From: Bacteroidetes bacterium UBA2234
Lineage (GTDB): Bacteria; Bacteroidota; Bacteroidia; NS11-12g; UBA955
Reading direction: 5' to 3'
DNA: 22,281 bases
Assembly (NCBI GenBank): GCA_002347985.1
Contig: DDYM01000036.1
Span: forward strand, 51,618-73,898
This document shows positions 10,113 to 18,527 of this stretch, in pieces (position 1 is the first letter of the stretch; each line of letters begins with the position of its first letter). Under the pieces are notes generated by a model. The model was not told the DNA's origin and searched no databases. It worked only from the letters and a program-made list of their open reading frames with translations. The translations under genes were made by a program, and so were the position numbers.

Positions 10113-11099
10113 TTATTTCAAACCTTCCAAGTGGCCTTTCAACTGCATGATGATACCCACCTGCATATTATCGGCCCCTTTATCATTCGATGCCCAAATA
10201 CTTACCCAATCCGTAGCATGAATCACTTCGAATTGTGTCTTGATACTGGCATCAGAAACAGGATATTGATAGATTACGTTACCCAACTTTGTCAATACGC
10301 CATGTAAAAACTCGAATCGTGCGTTGACTCTTGGATTGGTACCGCTGTTTAAAAACAAGAAATTGGTATCATGTTTCTCGTAATAACTTTCGATCATATT
10401 GTGGTTGGCTTCTGGCAATACGGATACGAAAGCTTCTCCTTTTGCGTTTTCTTGGATTTGCTGACAAAAACGAATGGCCACGGCTTCATAAGGCAAATCA
10501 CAAACAACCACGAATTTGTTTGCGATGGTTGGCTTATAAACAGAATACATTGCTCGCGCTTTCTCTACAATTGATGCAGAATTTTGGAACATATGCTCCA
10601 CCTCCTGAATCAATGCAGTACTGTCGCCTCCGAGCAACTCACCCATGATCATCACCAAGGTTCCCAAACCGAATCCCAATGTCATTCTTGGCTGATATCC
10701 CAAAGCCACAGAGTAATAGGCCAAGCCGTGCTCCGCTGCCAAATCCTTGAGCTTACCTGATGCCGCCACACAAATCATATCGCAACCTTTGGCTTTTGCT
10801 TGCGCAAACATGGATAGAGTTTCCTCTGTATTGCCACTGTAGCTGCAAAGAATTACCAATGTTTTTTCATTCGCATAGGCCGGCAACCCATATTCACTGA
10901 ATACTTCAACCGGAACCGGCGATTGCTGAAGAAATGCCAAACGTGCAATACGTCCACCAATTCCACTGCCACCCAATCCTCCAATAACTACATTGTGATA
11001 ATTGGAAATGTGCTTACCATGGGAGTGATAATTTGCAAGAACATAAGCCAATTGTTCATGAAATTGTTCTAGAGATTGTTCGTGGGTTATTGCTGACAT
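10113..11099 (-). CDS. bifunctional phosphoglucose/phosphomannose isomerase (SIS-domain, archaeal type)
   Basis: This enzyme interconverts glucose-6-phosphate or mannose-6-phosphate with fructose-6-phosphate, feeding glycolysis and sugar-nucleotide synthesis. The 328-residue protein has two SIS halves. Visible motifs, numbered from the ATG at 11099, are GLGGSGIGG (41-49), the sugar-phosphate-binding CSYSGNTEET (85-94), the PEANHN block with conserved Glu and His (about 229-234) and the C-terminal IHATDWVSIWAS followed by IIMQLKGHLEGLK, typical of the PGI/PMI family. I chose ATG 11099. A longer open frame exists, but it would start at a TTG (11135) and would read through the promoter-like box. 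The MBL-fold gene follows after 5 bp. The protein is unrelated to the classical long GPI family; whether it is the only PGI in the genome cannot be seen. Confidence 0.9.
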   Translation of the reverse strand: MSAITHEQSLEQFHEQLAYVLANYHSHGKHISNYHNVVIGGLGGSGIGGRIARLAFLQQSPVPVEVFSEYGLPAYANEKTLVILCSYSGNTEETLSMFAQAKAKGCDMICVAASGKLKDLAAEHGLAYYSVALGYQPRMTLGFGLGTLVMIMGELLGGDSTALIQEVEHMFQNSASIVEKARAMYSVYKPTIANKFVVVCDLPYEAVAIRFCQQIQENAKGEAFVSVLPEANHNMIESYYEKHDTNFLFLNSGTNPRVNARFEFLHGVLTKLGNVIYQYPVSDASIKTQFEVIHATDWVSIWASNDKGADNMQVGIIMQLKGHLEGLK

Positions 11100-11103
11100 T
11101 TTA

Positions 11104-11135
11104 CAAAAATACGGAATCAATGCTGTACATGCCAA
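11104..11135 (-). promoter_or_regulatory. Bacteroidota-type promoter of the PGI/PMI-MBL operon, nearly leaderless
   Basis: Read on the minus strand, TATTTTTG (11104-11111) matches the Bacteroidota -7 consensus TAnnTTTG. A TTG that could act as the -33 element (11133-11135) lies 21 nt further upstream. Only 4 nt separate the -7 box from the ATG, so the transcript should begin at or within a few bases of the start codon. The box itself is clear; the -33 element is weak. Confidence 0.6.
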
Positions 11136-11145
11136 GACCGTTTAT

Positions 11146-11183
11146 AAAAAACAAAGGGGCCTCTCTATAAAGAAAGACCCCTT
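11146..11183 (-). terminator. intrinsic terminator of ppiD
   Basis: On the minus strand AAGGGGTCTTTCT, loop TTAT, AGAGAGGCCCCTT forms a 13-bp stem with two G-U pairs (11154-11183), followed by a T-rich run (TTTGTTTTTT). On the plus strand the same two positions are C-A mismatches, which points to a minus-strand terminator. It starts about 22 bp after the ppiD stop and lies before the PGI/PMI promoter. Confidence 0.85.
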
Positions 11184-11205
11184 GGCAATTAAATTCCTAT
11201 TTTGA

Positions 11206-13371
11206 TTAGAACCATTCGTATTTGTAACGATAGTCTTGAATGTTTGCTTTTTTGGTAAGTACCTCTTGCAAGGTATTCATTACGTAATTTGGACGATTGT
11301 ACATTTCAAATGCATCAGGAGCTTCACCCGCTGATTTTGGCACTTTGATATCATCACGCTTATCAACCCAAATGATCGCAGTATTTGACTTGCCAATCAC
11401 TGGAGTAGAGAACTTCTTCAATTCAACACCAAACAACGCACCCAAAATCTTCATTTCAGCGGCAATTTGAGGAATGAAATTCTGACTCATCTTCAAACTT
11501 TCGATAGGGATCAAAGTTGCACCAGCCAAACGAGCCAGTTCCGCAGGTGATTTTGCCTTATCAACAAAACTCATCAACTTCTCAGCTATCTTCTTACCTT
11601 TCAACTCCTCACGAACCAAAGGCTCAATTTCTGATCTTACATCTTCCAACTTGGCATAACCGATATGCTTTGCATTTTCCAACATCACAACAACATGACG
11701 GTTTGCAAAACTAAACACATCAGACACTTCACCATTTTCACGTTTGTCATCGAACAACCAATACATAACTGTCTTCACATCCGCTGCTACATCAATACCA
11801 GGGATTGCAAGATTGTCAGTTTTAACATCTTTCATCACACGGGGAACCAAAGCCATTTTCTCAATTGCTTTGTCAAAAGAACCCTCATCGGCAGTAACCT
11901 TGTTGCGGAATGCGCGACTCTTTTCATCCACCAAACTAACGGTTTGAGGACTTGCAGCCAATTCAACAACGGTTTGAGTGTATTTGATTTTCTTGCTTTG
12001 TGGTTCTTCCATCATCTTGATGATATGGAAACCAAACTGGGTTTTCACCAATCCAACTTGTCCTTTGGTTGCAGTCTTACAGAACGCAGCAAACTCAGGA
12101 ACATAGTTTGACGCCGCAGCCCAACCCAAATCTCCACCTTTTTCAGCAGAACCTTGGTCGGTTGACAATTTAGGAGCCAACGCAGCGATATCAGCACCAC
12201 CCATAATCTGAGCATATACTTCTTTCGCTTTTGCCTCTGCCATCACAGAATCAGTCATCACCGTTCCGTCAGGCAAAGAACCTGAAGAAGGAATCAAGAT
12301 ATGAGAAGCACGAACTGTTGGAACAGTATCTTTTGCTTCAGCCACTTTTTGCCAAATGTAGAAATTTCCCTCGCTATACATTGGACCTACAACCGCGTTG
12401 ATTGGAGCAGGCCATACCATACTCTTCAAAGGCTCTGGAGCATCCTCAGGCAATTCTGTCATATTGAAGAAACCCAAAGCACCAAAAGTATCAGGTTCAG
12501 TCTGCTTGCGCATTCCTTCTGCAGTACGCATCGCTTGTGAATAAGCCTCCATCGTATCGGAAGGTGTTGGAATTACATCCCAAACTACATATTTGATGTT
12601 GCGCGCTTCTTGAGTGAACTTGTATTTCTCTTTGTGACGATTCAAGTAATCCTGAAAATCTTCATCGGTTGGCTTAATGTCTTTGTCTGCCACAGTGTTG
12701 TGCGTCAAATTCACCAAACTACCCGTAACGCCTTGGTTGGCTACTACATATTCAAATTCCTTTTCCGCTTTGGTTTTCACGTTCGCATAGGAAATGTAGG
12801 TTGCATAACGTTCGATTTTTTCATAGTTGGTTACGCTTTCTACCAACGACAACAAATTGGCTTTCAATTCAGAGTTGGCTTTTCCTTGCTTAAAAATCAT
12901 TTCAACTTTCTTGGCATCAAATTTCCCGTCGGTCTGGAAATCTGGTATCTGTCTCATGGTTTCACTTGGGTATTTACCCACCAACATTTCATTGATATCG
13001 GCATCAGACAACGTAATACCTGACTTTTCGATTTCGTTCATCAAAACATTGTTCTTGACCAACTCATCCCAAGCACTCTTGTAAATTTCTTTCACGGTTT
13101 TCAAACGAAACTTCTCATCCGTTTGCATCTTCTTGGCCATCTTTGGATCGCTCGACAACTTCTGGCGATAGATTTTATCAACCAAAGGTCCCAAGTCCTC
13201 CGTCTCTTTAAACTTCTTACCGCTTATTTCTGCGATAACGCCTTCCTCACCGGAATTGTTATTTGAGCCGTAACGACTGTTTAAAAGATCACCGATCACA
13301 AATAAAACCAGGGCGGCCACAACCACGATCACAACCATTCCTGAATTTCTTAACTTCTGTATTACTGCCAT
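11206..13371 (-). CDS. ppiD: PpiD/SurA-like periplasmic peptidyl-prolyl isomerase and chaperone
   Basis: A 721-residue foldase that should be anchored in the inner membrane with its body in the periplasm, where it helps newly exported, especially outer-membrane, proteins fold. A single transmembrane segment spans about residues 11-29, just after a short basic N-terminus. A helical SurA_N-like region follows (about 45-260). A parvulin (PpiC) domain is clear at about 354-456: RASHILI (354-360), GGDLGWA (412-418) and FGFHIIK (446-452). The ~265 residues after it would form the second half of the helical chaperone body. Length and layout match Bacteroidota PpiD proteins. The gene has its own strong promoter and a stem-loop terminator, so it is probably monocistronic. 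Cargo of the T9SS and outer-membrane barrels such as SprA are plausible clients, but that is inference. Confidence 0.93.
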   Translation of the reverse strand: MAVIQKLRNSGMVVIVVVAALVLFVIGDLLNSRYGSNNNSGEEGVIAEISGKKFKETEDLGPLVDKIYRQKLSSDPKMAKKMQTDEKFRLKTVKEIYKSAWDELVKNNVLMNEIEKSGITLSDADINEMLVGKYPSETMRQIPDFQTDGKFDAKKVEMIFKQGKANSELKANLLSLVESVTNYEKIERYATYISYANVKTKAEKEFEYVVANQGVTGSLVNLTHNTVADKDIKPTDEDFQDYLNRHKEKYKFTQEARNIKYVVWDVIPTPSDTMEAYSQAMRTAEGMRKQTEPDTFGALGFFNMTELPEDAPEPLKSMVWPAPINAVVGPMYSEGNFYIWQKVAEAKDTVPTVRASHILIPSSGSLPDGTVMTDSVMAEAKAKEVYAQIMGGADIAALAPKLSTDQGSAEKGGDLGWAAASNYVPEFAAFCKTATKGQVGLVKTQFGFHIIKMMEEPQSKKIKYTQTVVELAASPQTVSLVDEKSRAFRNKVTADEGSFDKAIEKMALVPRVMKDVKTDNLAIPGIDVAADVKTVMYWLFDDKRENGEVSDVFSFANRHVVVMLENAKHIGYAKLEDVRSEIEPLVREELKGKKIAEKLMSFVDKAKSPAELARLAGATLIPIESLKMSQNFIPQIAAEMKILGALFGVELKKFSTPVIGKSNTAIIWVDKRDDIKVPKSAGEAPDAFEMYNRPNYVMNTLQEVLTKKANIQDYRYKYEWF

Positions 13372-13389
13372 AGCTATTTAAAAGGAAGG

Positions 13390-13421
13390 CAAAAATATGA
13401 TATCAAGTGTATTTAGGCAAA
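13390..13421 (-). promoter_or_regulatory. Bacteroidota-type promoter of ppiD
   Basis: On the minus strand TTTG (13418-13421), then 20 nt, then TATTTTTG (13390-13397). This agrees with the Bacteroidota housekeeping consensus TTTG/TAnnTTTG with about 19-21 nt spacing. The ATG is 18 nt past the -7 box. It is the best promoter match I found in the window. Confidence 0.8.
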
Positions 13422-13453
13422 GGACTGTGCATATTTCCTTGCACTTTCTGCAA

Positions 13454-15211
13454 TTAATTTAAATAAAAGGGCTGTTTTACCATCTTCCCCTTCTTTCTCA
13501 GGACGATTTCATACATCCCTGGGCTAAATCTACTCGCTGGAATCATCAAATCCACGTGTCCATCTTTCACATTTTCAAAGACATGTTCAAACATCACCTG
13601 CTTACCCATCTTAAATTCAATGGTAAAACTCTTCGCATCTGGCCATGCCGCCCAAATTGCAATTTGTCGTTGATCCGTTTTCGGAGCCGATTCATTGGCC
13701 AACGCATCCAAAGTGCTAGAAGCCTGCTTCTTATCTCTTTGAATTGCCACTTCCAAAGACGGCGCAGAAATCCCCACCTCCCCTTGGATCAAAAACCTGG
13801 TCCCGGGACGCTTTTTAATCTTACATTTCCACAAACATACCACGGGGTGATTTTCTTTGATACTGAATGCGGTGTAGGCCAAATGAATGTCGTTCGACCA
13901 ATCCAACGAAATATAATCGCCCATAAAAACCTCTGTCCCCGGAGCTATGCTCACCTGGTCCGACAATCGAAGATTCTCGCCAAGTTTAACATTGCCTCTT
14001 TTACTCGTCAAAATCTCAACCCCGTAAACATCGAAAAAATTACCAGACTGACTTCTTCTGCGATCTTCCCACGCCACAAACAATCTCTTTCCGTTCGGAC
14101 TAACAACCATCGCAGGAGAATATTGCTCGGTAAATTCAAACAATTGAATTGGAATCAACCCACTGAGCCCATCATCCCCAATTGAATAAAAACTCTCGCT
14201 TTTTGCTGGCTTATTCAACACAATTGCACTCGAGAAACTTTCACTTTTTATCGTCTTTATCGACAAAAACACATCGCGATGCATACAATGCCAATGATCA
14301 GACATACCATGTTCACAAGCATCACCGGAGAATACAATGAAAACATTGCCATAAACGTCGGATTGAATCACCGGCATTCCATTTACACGCATCGTGGAGG
14401 ACACTCCAGAGTGATTCCACCCTCCAATTTGCCTTGACACAAACTGATCTTTGCCCCAGGTTTTTCCGAAATCCCGACTAAAATCGTACCAAATGGTATC
14501 GTTTCGAGACCAGGTAGCATGAAGGACCCCGTCTGGCGAAACCGCGATATTTGCGCCTTCAGCCGTACCGTCATCGTCAAGTGCATCGCCTGAAACATCA
14601 GAAATCACAACTGGGGTTTCAAAATTCCGACCCCCATCCAAAGAGCGAGCAAACCAAATCCGTGAAGAATCCTTGGGGTCTTTGCTACCGTAAACATCAA
14701 ATTCCGTCCAACTCAAATACACATGCCCAAATCCTTTGCTATGCTGCCATTCATTCACAGAAAACCATGGCTTGTCTTGCATTTTACCCTCGTGAAATCC
14801 CACATCGGTAGAAGAAAAGGTCTTCCCGCTATCATCACTTCGTTCAAATACGATTCGATCAAAAAACCGAGGCCAAACCCCAGACTTGTTTTTTGCCAAA
14901 TGGGCCAAATAAACCACGCCCTGATTGGTAATTTTAAAAACCGGATCCCCATAAAAACCTTGCGGGGGATTGACTAAAACAGGCGACCAACGACGTAACA
15001 ATGGGTCATCTGTTCGAAAAACCGACGAAGTATTTACACCGATTATGCCAACATCAGAGCGATTCTTAAAGAATGCGAGTGACGGCTCGTTGGCATTGAC
15101 CGGACCCAGCGCACCGTCCACTTTCAAAATAGAGTGTACGTTTTGTGCGGCTAGAATCTGAAAAAGGCCTAGCAATACAAATCCCAGATATGTATTGATT
15201 TTTTTTGTCAT
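13454..15211 (-). CDS. secreted Asp-box (BNR repeat) beta-propeller protein, sialidase-like fold, function unknown
   Basis: A 585-residue exported protein. Residues 1-22 form a signal peptide (LGFVLLGLFQILAAQ) with a likely cut before QNV. Three Asp-box motifs, SDDSGKTF (125-132), SLDGGRNF (190-197) and SRDFGKTW (245-252), together with a WEDRR turn (381-385), indicate a six-bladed sialidase-type propeller. I do not see a convincing sialidase active site (the arginine triad and the Tyr/Glu pair), so enzyme activity is not claimed. The last ~60 residues end with a beta-rich module (VDLMIPASRFSPGMYEIVL...PFYLN) that loosely resembles a T9SS sorting domain but lacks the YPNP-type opening. The ATG directly abuts the trxB stop (TAAATG), so the two are probably cotranscribed and translationally coupled. 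Candidate roles are glycan binding, glycosidase activity or surface adhesion. Confidence 0.8.
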   Translation of the reverse strand: MTKKINTYLGFVLLGLFQILAAQNVHSILKVDGALGPVNANEPSLAFFKNRSDVGIIGVNTSSVFRTDDPLLRRWSPVLVNPPQGFYGDPVFKITNQGVVYLAHLAKNKSGVWPRFFDRIVFERSDDSGKTFSSTDVGFHEGKMQDKPWFSVNEWQHSKGFGHVYLSWTEFDVYGSKDPKDSSRIWFARSLDGGRNFETPVVISDVSGDALDDDGTAEGANIAVSPDGVLHATWSRNDTIWYDFSRDFGKTWGKDQFVSRQIGGWNHSGVSSTMRVNGMPVIQSDVYGNVFIVFSGDACEHGMSDHWHCMHRDVFLSIKTIKSESFSSAIVLNKPAKSESFYSIGDDGLSGLIPIQLFEFTEQYSPAMVVSPNGKRLFVAWEDRRRSQSGNFFDVYGVEILTSKRGNVKLGENLRLSDQVSIAPGTEVFMGDYISLDWSNDIHLAYTAFSIKENHPVVCLWKCKIKKRPGTRFLIQGEVGISAPSLEVAIQRDKKQASSTLDALANESAPKTDQRQIAIWAAWPDAKSFTIEFKMGKQVMFEHVFENVKDGHVDLMIPASRFSPGMYEIVLRKKGKMVKQPFYLN

Positions 15212-16156
15212 TTACGATTGGGGTGCAGCATGTTTGGCGCCTAACCAACGCTCTGCATCCAACGCCGCCATACAACCACTTCCCGCCGCGGTTACTGCCT
15301 GACGATAAATTTTATCTTGGGCATCACCGGCACAGAAAACGCCTTCCACATTTGTGTAAGAAGTTCCTGGAGTTGTGATGATATAACCTTGCTCATCCAT
15401 ATTGATGTATGGCTTGAAAATATCTGTATTGGGAGTATGTCCGATGGCAACAAAAAACCCTTTGATAGGAAGTTCTCTCGTTTCACCTGATTGATTGTTC
15501 TTCACTCGAACTGCCTCCACGCCAAAATCACCCAAAATTTCATCGGTTTCAGTATTGAACAACACCTCAATATTTGGCGTCGTTAACACCCTGTGCTGCA
15601 TTGCTTTAGAAGCCCTAAACTCCTCTTTGCGAACTAGCATATACACTTTGTTACAAATCTTTGAAAGGTACGATGCCTCTTCGCAGGCCGTATCACCGGC
15701 ACCCACGATGGCCACATCCTGACCGCGATAAAAGAAACCATCACATACCGCACACGCACTCACACCCGATCCATTCAATCGCTGCTCGGAGGGAATCCCA
15801 AGCCACTTTGCACTTGCGCCAGTTGAGATAATCACGGCTTGCGCTTCAATTTCATGAGTTCCATCCACAACTACCTTTTGAGGTCCGCCTTGCTTAAACT
15901 CAACAGACGTCACCATCCCAAAACGCACATCGGCACCCAAACGAACGGCCTGCTCTTTAAACATCGCCATCATCTCTGGACCTTGCACACCATGGGGAAA
16001 TCCAGGGTAATTTTCTACTTCGGTGGTAATCGTTAACTGACCCCCTGGCTGCAAACCCTCATACATAACAGGCTTCATATCGGCACGAGCCGCATAAATC
16101 GCAGCAGTATATCCCGCAGGACCGCTACCAATAATCAAACACTCTACTTTTTCCAT
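15212..16156 (-). CDS. trxB: thioredoxin-disulfide reductase
   Basis: TrxB passes electrons from NADPH through FAD to thioredoxin in the cytoplasm. The protein has 314 residues, normal for the low-molecular-weight family. Visible elements are the FAD-binding GSGPAG (10-15), the redox-active CAVC (135-138, within ACAVCDG), the NADPH-binding GAGDTA (152-157) and the second FAD contact GVFCAGDA (272-279). All are intact. The start ATG at 16156 is followed immediately by the family-typical first strand (MEKVECLIIG). A promoter-like TATTTTTG lies 10 nt upstream and abuts the glnA terminator hairpin. The downstream propeller gene begins at the base after its stop codon. Confidence 0.96.
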   Translation of the reverse strand: MEKVECLIIGSGPAGYTAAIYAARADMKPVMYEGLQPGGQLTITTEVENYPGFPHGVQGPEMMAMFKEQAVRLGADVRFGMVTSVEFKQGGPQKVVVDGTHEIEAQAVIISTGASAKWLGIPSEQRLNGSGVSACAVCDGFFYRGQDVAIVGAGDTACEEASYLSKICNKVYMLVRKEEFRASKAMQHRVLTTPNIEVLFNTETDEILGDFGVEAVRVKNNQSGETRELPIKGFFVAIGHTPNTDIFKPYINMDEQGYIITTPGTSYTNVEGVFCAGDAQDKIYRQAVTAAGSGCMAALDAERWLGAKHAAPQS

Positions 16157-16166
16157 AATGATGTAG

Positions 16167-16174
16167 CAAAAATA
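16167..16174 (-). promoter_or_regulatory. -7 box of trxB, abutting the glnA terminator
   Basis: Minus-strand TATTTTTG matches TAnnTTTG and ends 10 nt before the trxB ATG. It directly follows the T-tract of the hairpin at 16174-16197, which occupies the space where a spacer and -33 element would lie. No TTTG is found at the expected distance, so the promoter is incomplete or relies on an activator. Confidence 0.55.
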
Positions 16175-16197
16175 AAAACTCCCTTGCGGGAGTTTTT
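16174..16197 (-). terminator. intrinsic terminator of glnA (symmetrical, could act on both strands)
   Basis: AAAAACTCCC, loop of 4, GGGAGTTTTT: a perfect 10-bp stem whose outer halves are A and T runs, so each strand gives a stem followed by U residues. The only gene reading into it is glnA from the right, which stops at 16296, leaving about 100 nt of 3' untranslated sequence. No gene reads into it from the left. Confidence 0.8.
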
Positions 16198-16295
16198 ACA
16201 ATTTTGTTCACACAATAAAATCTATTTAACCCAACCCTGAAATTGCAGCGAGAACAACGATTCGCAACCTCAATTCATGGCTGAATCACCGATAA

Positions 16296-18464
16296 TTAAC
16301 TCAAAGAGAGCAATTCGCGGTATTTCGGCAAAGTCCACTCCGCATCGTCGCAAACCCTTTCGATTTCGTCGCAACATTCACGAATTTCATCAAACATCGG
16401 CTTCACTTTGTTACAATATGCCATGGCTTTTTGATCAGCATGCTCCATGTTATTGGCTTTTGCACGCTCGGCCGTCATCTTCTCATTCAACTCATATACG
16501 CGATTGATCTGCTTTGCCAAGAATTCAACGATTTCGGTCTGTGCTTTGTAGCTGTCCTTCTTCAATCCCATCGATTGTAGCGCATTCACACTGTCGGCCA
16601 AACGCTTCTGGTAATTTACCGCCGAAGGAATCACATAGCTGCTCACCAATTCATTCATCACCCTGCCTTCAATTTGCAAACGCAAAACATAGGTTTCATA
16701 TCGAATTTCTGTGCGCGCTTCCAACTCTCTGTGAGAGAAAATGCCATTGTCAACAAACAAAGAGGTAGACGCAGGTGTAAGATAGGCTTTCAATGCCTCA
16801 GGCGTTGTAGTGATATTGCTCAATCCACGCTTCTTAGCCTCCTTTTTCCATTCCTCACCGTATCCATTTCCACCAAACAAAATCTTACGACTGTCTGCGA
16901 TATATCCACGCAAAATGCCTTTGATCGCATCTTCAACCTTCATGCCTTTTTTCGACTTCAAAATGGCATCAACCTCAGACTTGAACTGCTTCAATTGATT
17001 GGCCATAATCGTATTCAACACAACCATAGAGCTAGAGCAATTGTCTGAACTTCCCACAGCGCGGAATTCGAATTTATTACCGGTAAAGGCAAATGGCGAT
17101 GTTCTGTTTCGATCTGTATTATCAAACAAAATCTCAGGAATGTTTGGAACGTTGATGGTTGCCGATACGCCCGCTTTCGTTGCCGTCTTCGCATTGGCCT
17201 CGAAGTCGTTCAAAACATTTTCCAACGTATGTCCAACAAACACACTCATGATCGCTGGTGGCGCTTCATTGGCCCCCAAACGATGGTCGTTCGCTGCAGT
17301 TGCGATACTGGCACGCAACAAATCACGATGGTCGTGAACGGCTTTGATCGTATTGACAAAGAAGGTCAAAAATTGCAAATTGCTTTCGGGACTGTTGCCT
17401 GGTGCAAGCAAATTCACCCCGGTATCTGTGATGATACTCCAGTTATTGTGCTTTCCACTGCCGTTAATACCCTTGTATGGTTTTTCATGCAGCAACACCC
17501 TCAATTGGTGATCCGATGCAACACTCTCCATCAAATCCATCAACAGTGAATTGTGGTCAACCGCCAAGTTCATGTCTTCGTATTGTGGAGCACACTCAAA
17601 TTGGGCCGGTGCCACTTCATTGTGACGGGTTCTCAAGGGAATACCCAACAAGTGAGCACGCTCCTCAAAGTCCGCCATAAACGCCAACACGCGGTTTGGA
17701 ATACTTCCAAAATAGTGATCTTCCAATTGCTGGCCTTTGGCAGGGCTGTTTCCGATCAAGGTACGACCGGCGAACATAAGATCTGGACGACTCTTGAATT
17801 GCTGTTCATCAACCAAGAAATATTCCTGTTCGATTCCCAAGGAAATGGAACAAGTTTTTACGTTTTTATCGAAATATTGACAAACATCGGTAGATGCTGA
17901 CTTCAAAAAGGCAACAGATTTAAGCAAGGGAGCTTTGTAATCCAGCGCTTCACCTGTGTAACTAACGAAAACGGTAGGAATACACAAAGTCTTTGCCCCT
18001 GCTTTTGGCATGATAAAAGCGGGTGAACTTGGATCCCAAGCTGTGTAACCACGGGCTTCAAAGGTATTTCTAATCCCACCACTTGGAAACGAACTTGCAT
18101 CGGGCTCTTGTTGTGCCAATGCTTTTCCACCGAACTTTTCCATTCCAGTATCTACACCTGTAGGCTCAAAAAAGCTATCGTGCTTCTCCGCCGTTGTACC
18201 TCTCAGTGGCTGAAACCAGTGGGTGTAGTGCGTAGCGCCCAATTCCAAAGCCCATGCCTGCATTCCGGCTGCTACCTCATCAGCGGTTTCCCGGCTGATT
18301 GGCTTACCGTGACTCGCCGCATCTTGAATGGCCGAGCAAACGGCGGGCGACAAATAATTGGCTTGTGCTGTAGGACCAAAAACTAGGTCTGCGTAATACG
18401 TACTGATACCATTGTGATTCACCGAGTATTCGGTTGTAACTGAACTGGAAGATTTTTTCGCCAT
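16296..18464 (-). CDS. glnN: glutamine synthetase type III
   Basis: Makes glutamine from glutamate, ammonia and ATP; GSIII is the usual glutamine synthetase form in Bacteroidota. Starting from ATG 18464 the protein has 722 residues, as expected for this long, dodecameric type. Family features, numbered from that start, are GIEQEYF (about 210-216, metal-binding Glu), HNEVAPAQFE (281-290), NGSGKHNNWS (334-343) and NRTSPFAFTGNKFEFRAVGSS-type substrate and ATP contacts (from 453). The C-terminal ~200 residues are helical and specific to type III. The frame extends upstream only to a TTG at 18497, which lies inside a TTTGC promoter-like box, so I reject that start. The gene is divergent from kup and probably monocistronic, with a hairpin terminator about 100 nt downstream. 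No GlnB or ammonium transporter gene is next to it. Confidence 0.95.
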   Translation of the reverse strand: MAKKSSSSVTTEYSVNHNGISTYYADLVFGPTAQANYLSPAVCSAIQDAASHGKPISRETADEVAAGMQAWALELGATHYTHWFQPLRGTTAEKHDSFFEPTGVDTGMEKFGGKALAQQEPDASSFPSGGIRNTFEARGYTAWDPSSPAFIMPKAGAKTLCIPTVFVSYTGEALDYKAPLLKSVAFLKSASTDVCQYFDKNVKTCSISLGIEQEYFLVDEQQFKSRPDLMFAGRTLIGNSPAKGQQLEDHYFGSIPNRVLAFMADFEERAHLLGIPLRTRHNEVAPAQFECAPQYEDMNLAVDHNSLLMDLMESVASDHQLRVLLHEKPYKGINGSGKHNNWSIITDTGVNLLAPGNSPESNLQFLTFFVNTIKAVHDHRDLLRASIATAANDHRLGANEAPPAIMSVFVGHTLENVLNDFEANAKTATKAGVSATINVPNIPEILFDNTDRNRTSPFAFTGNKFEFRAVGSSDNCSSSMVVLNTIMANQLKQFKSEVDAILKSKKGMKVEDAIKGILRGYIADSRKILFGGNGYGEEWKKEAKKRGLSNITTTPEALKAYLTPASTSLFVDNGIFSHRELEARTEIRYETYVLRLQIEGRVMNELVSSYVIPSAVNYQKRLADSVNALQSMGLKKDSYKAQTEIVEFLAKQINRVYELNEKMTAERAKANNMEHADQKAMAYCNKVKPMFDEIRECCDEIERVCDDAEWTLPKYRELLSLS

Positions 18465-18494
18465 TGTAGTTAGTGTGTTTTCAAAAGGATGGTG

Positions 18495-18502
18495 CAAAGT
18501 TC
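18495..18502 (-). promoter_or_regulatory. possible -7 box of glnA
   Basis: Minus-strand GAACTTTG is a 7-of-8 fit to TAnnTTTG and lies 30 nt before the chosen ATG. No TTTG appears about 20 nt upstream, but a tandem repeat (18528-18547) lies just beyond, so an activator may stand in for the -33 contact. The call is tentative. Confidence 0.4.
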
Positions 18503-18527
18503 TAAAATAATAATTGTCTAATCTACA

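Noticed and set aside
11099..11135. Longer PGI/PMI protein starting at TTG 11135
   Set aside because: The extra 12 residues would be encoded by the promoter -7 box and spacer, and they do not look like part of the SIS fold.
13422..13453. Possible terminator hairpin (GTGCA...TGCAC) after the propeller gene
   Set aside because: The stem is only 5 bp and is not followed by a T-run on the minus strand.
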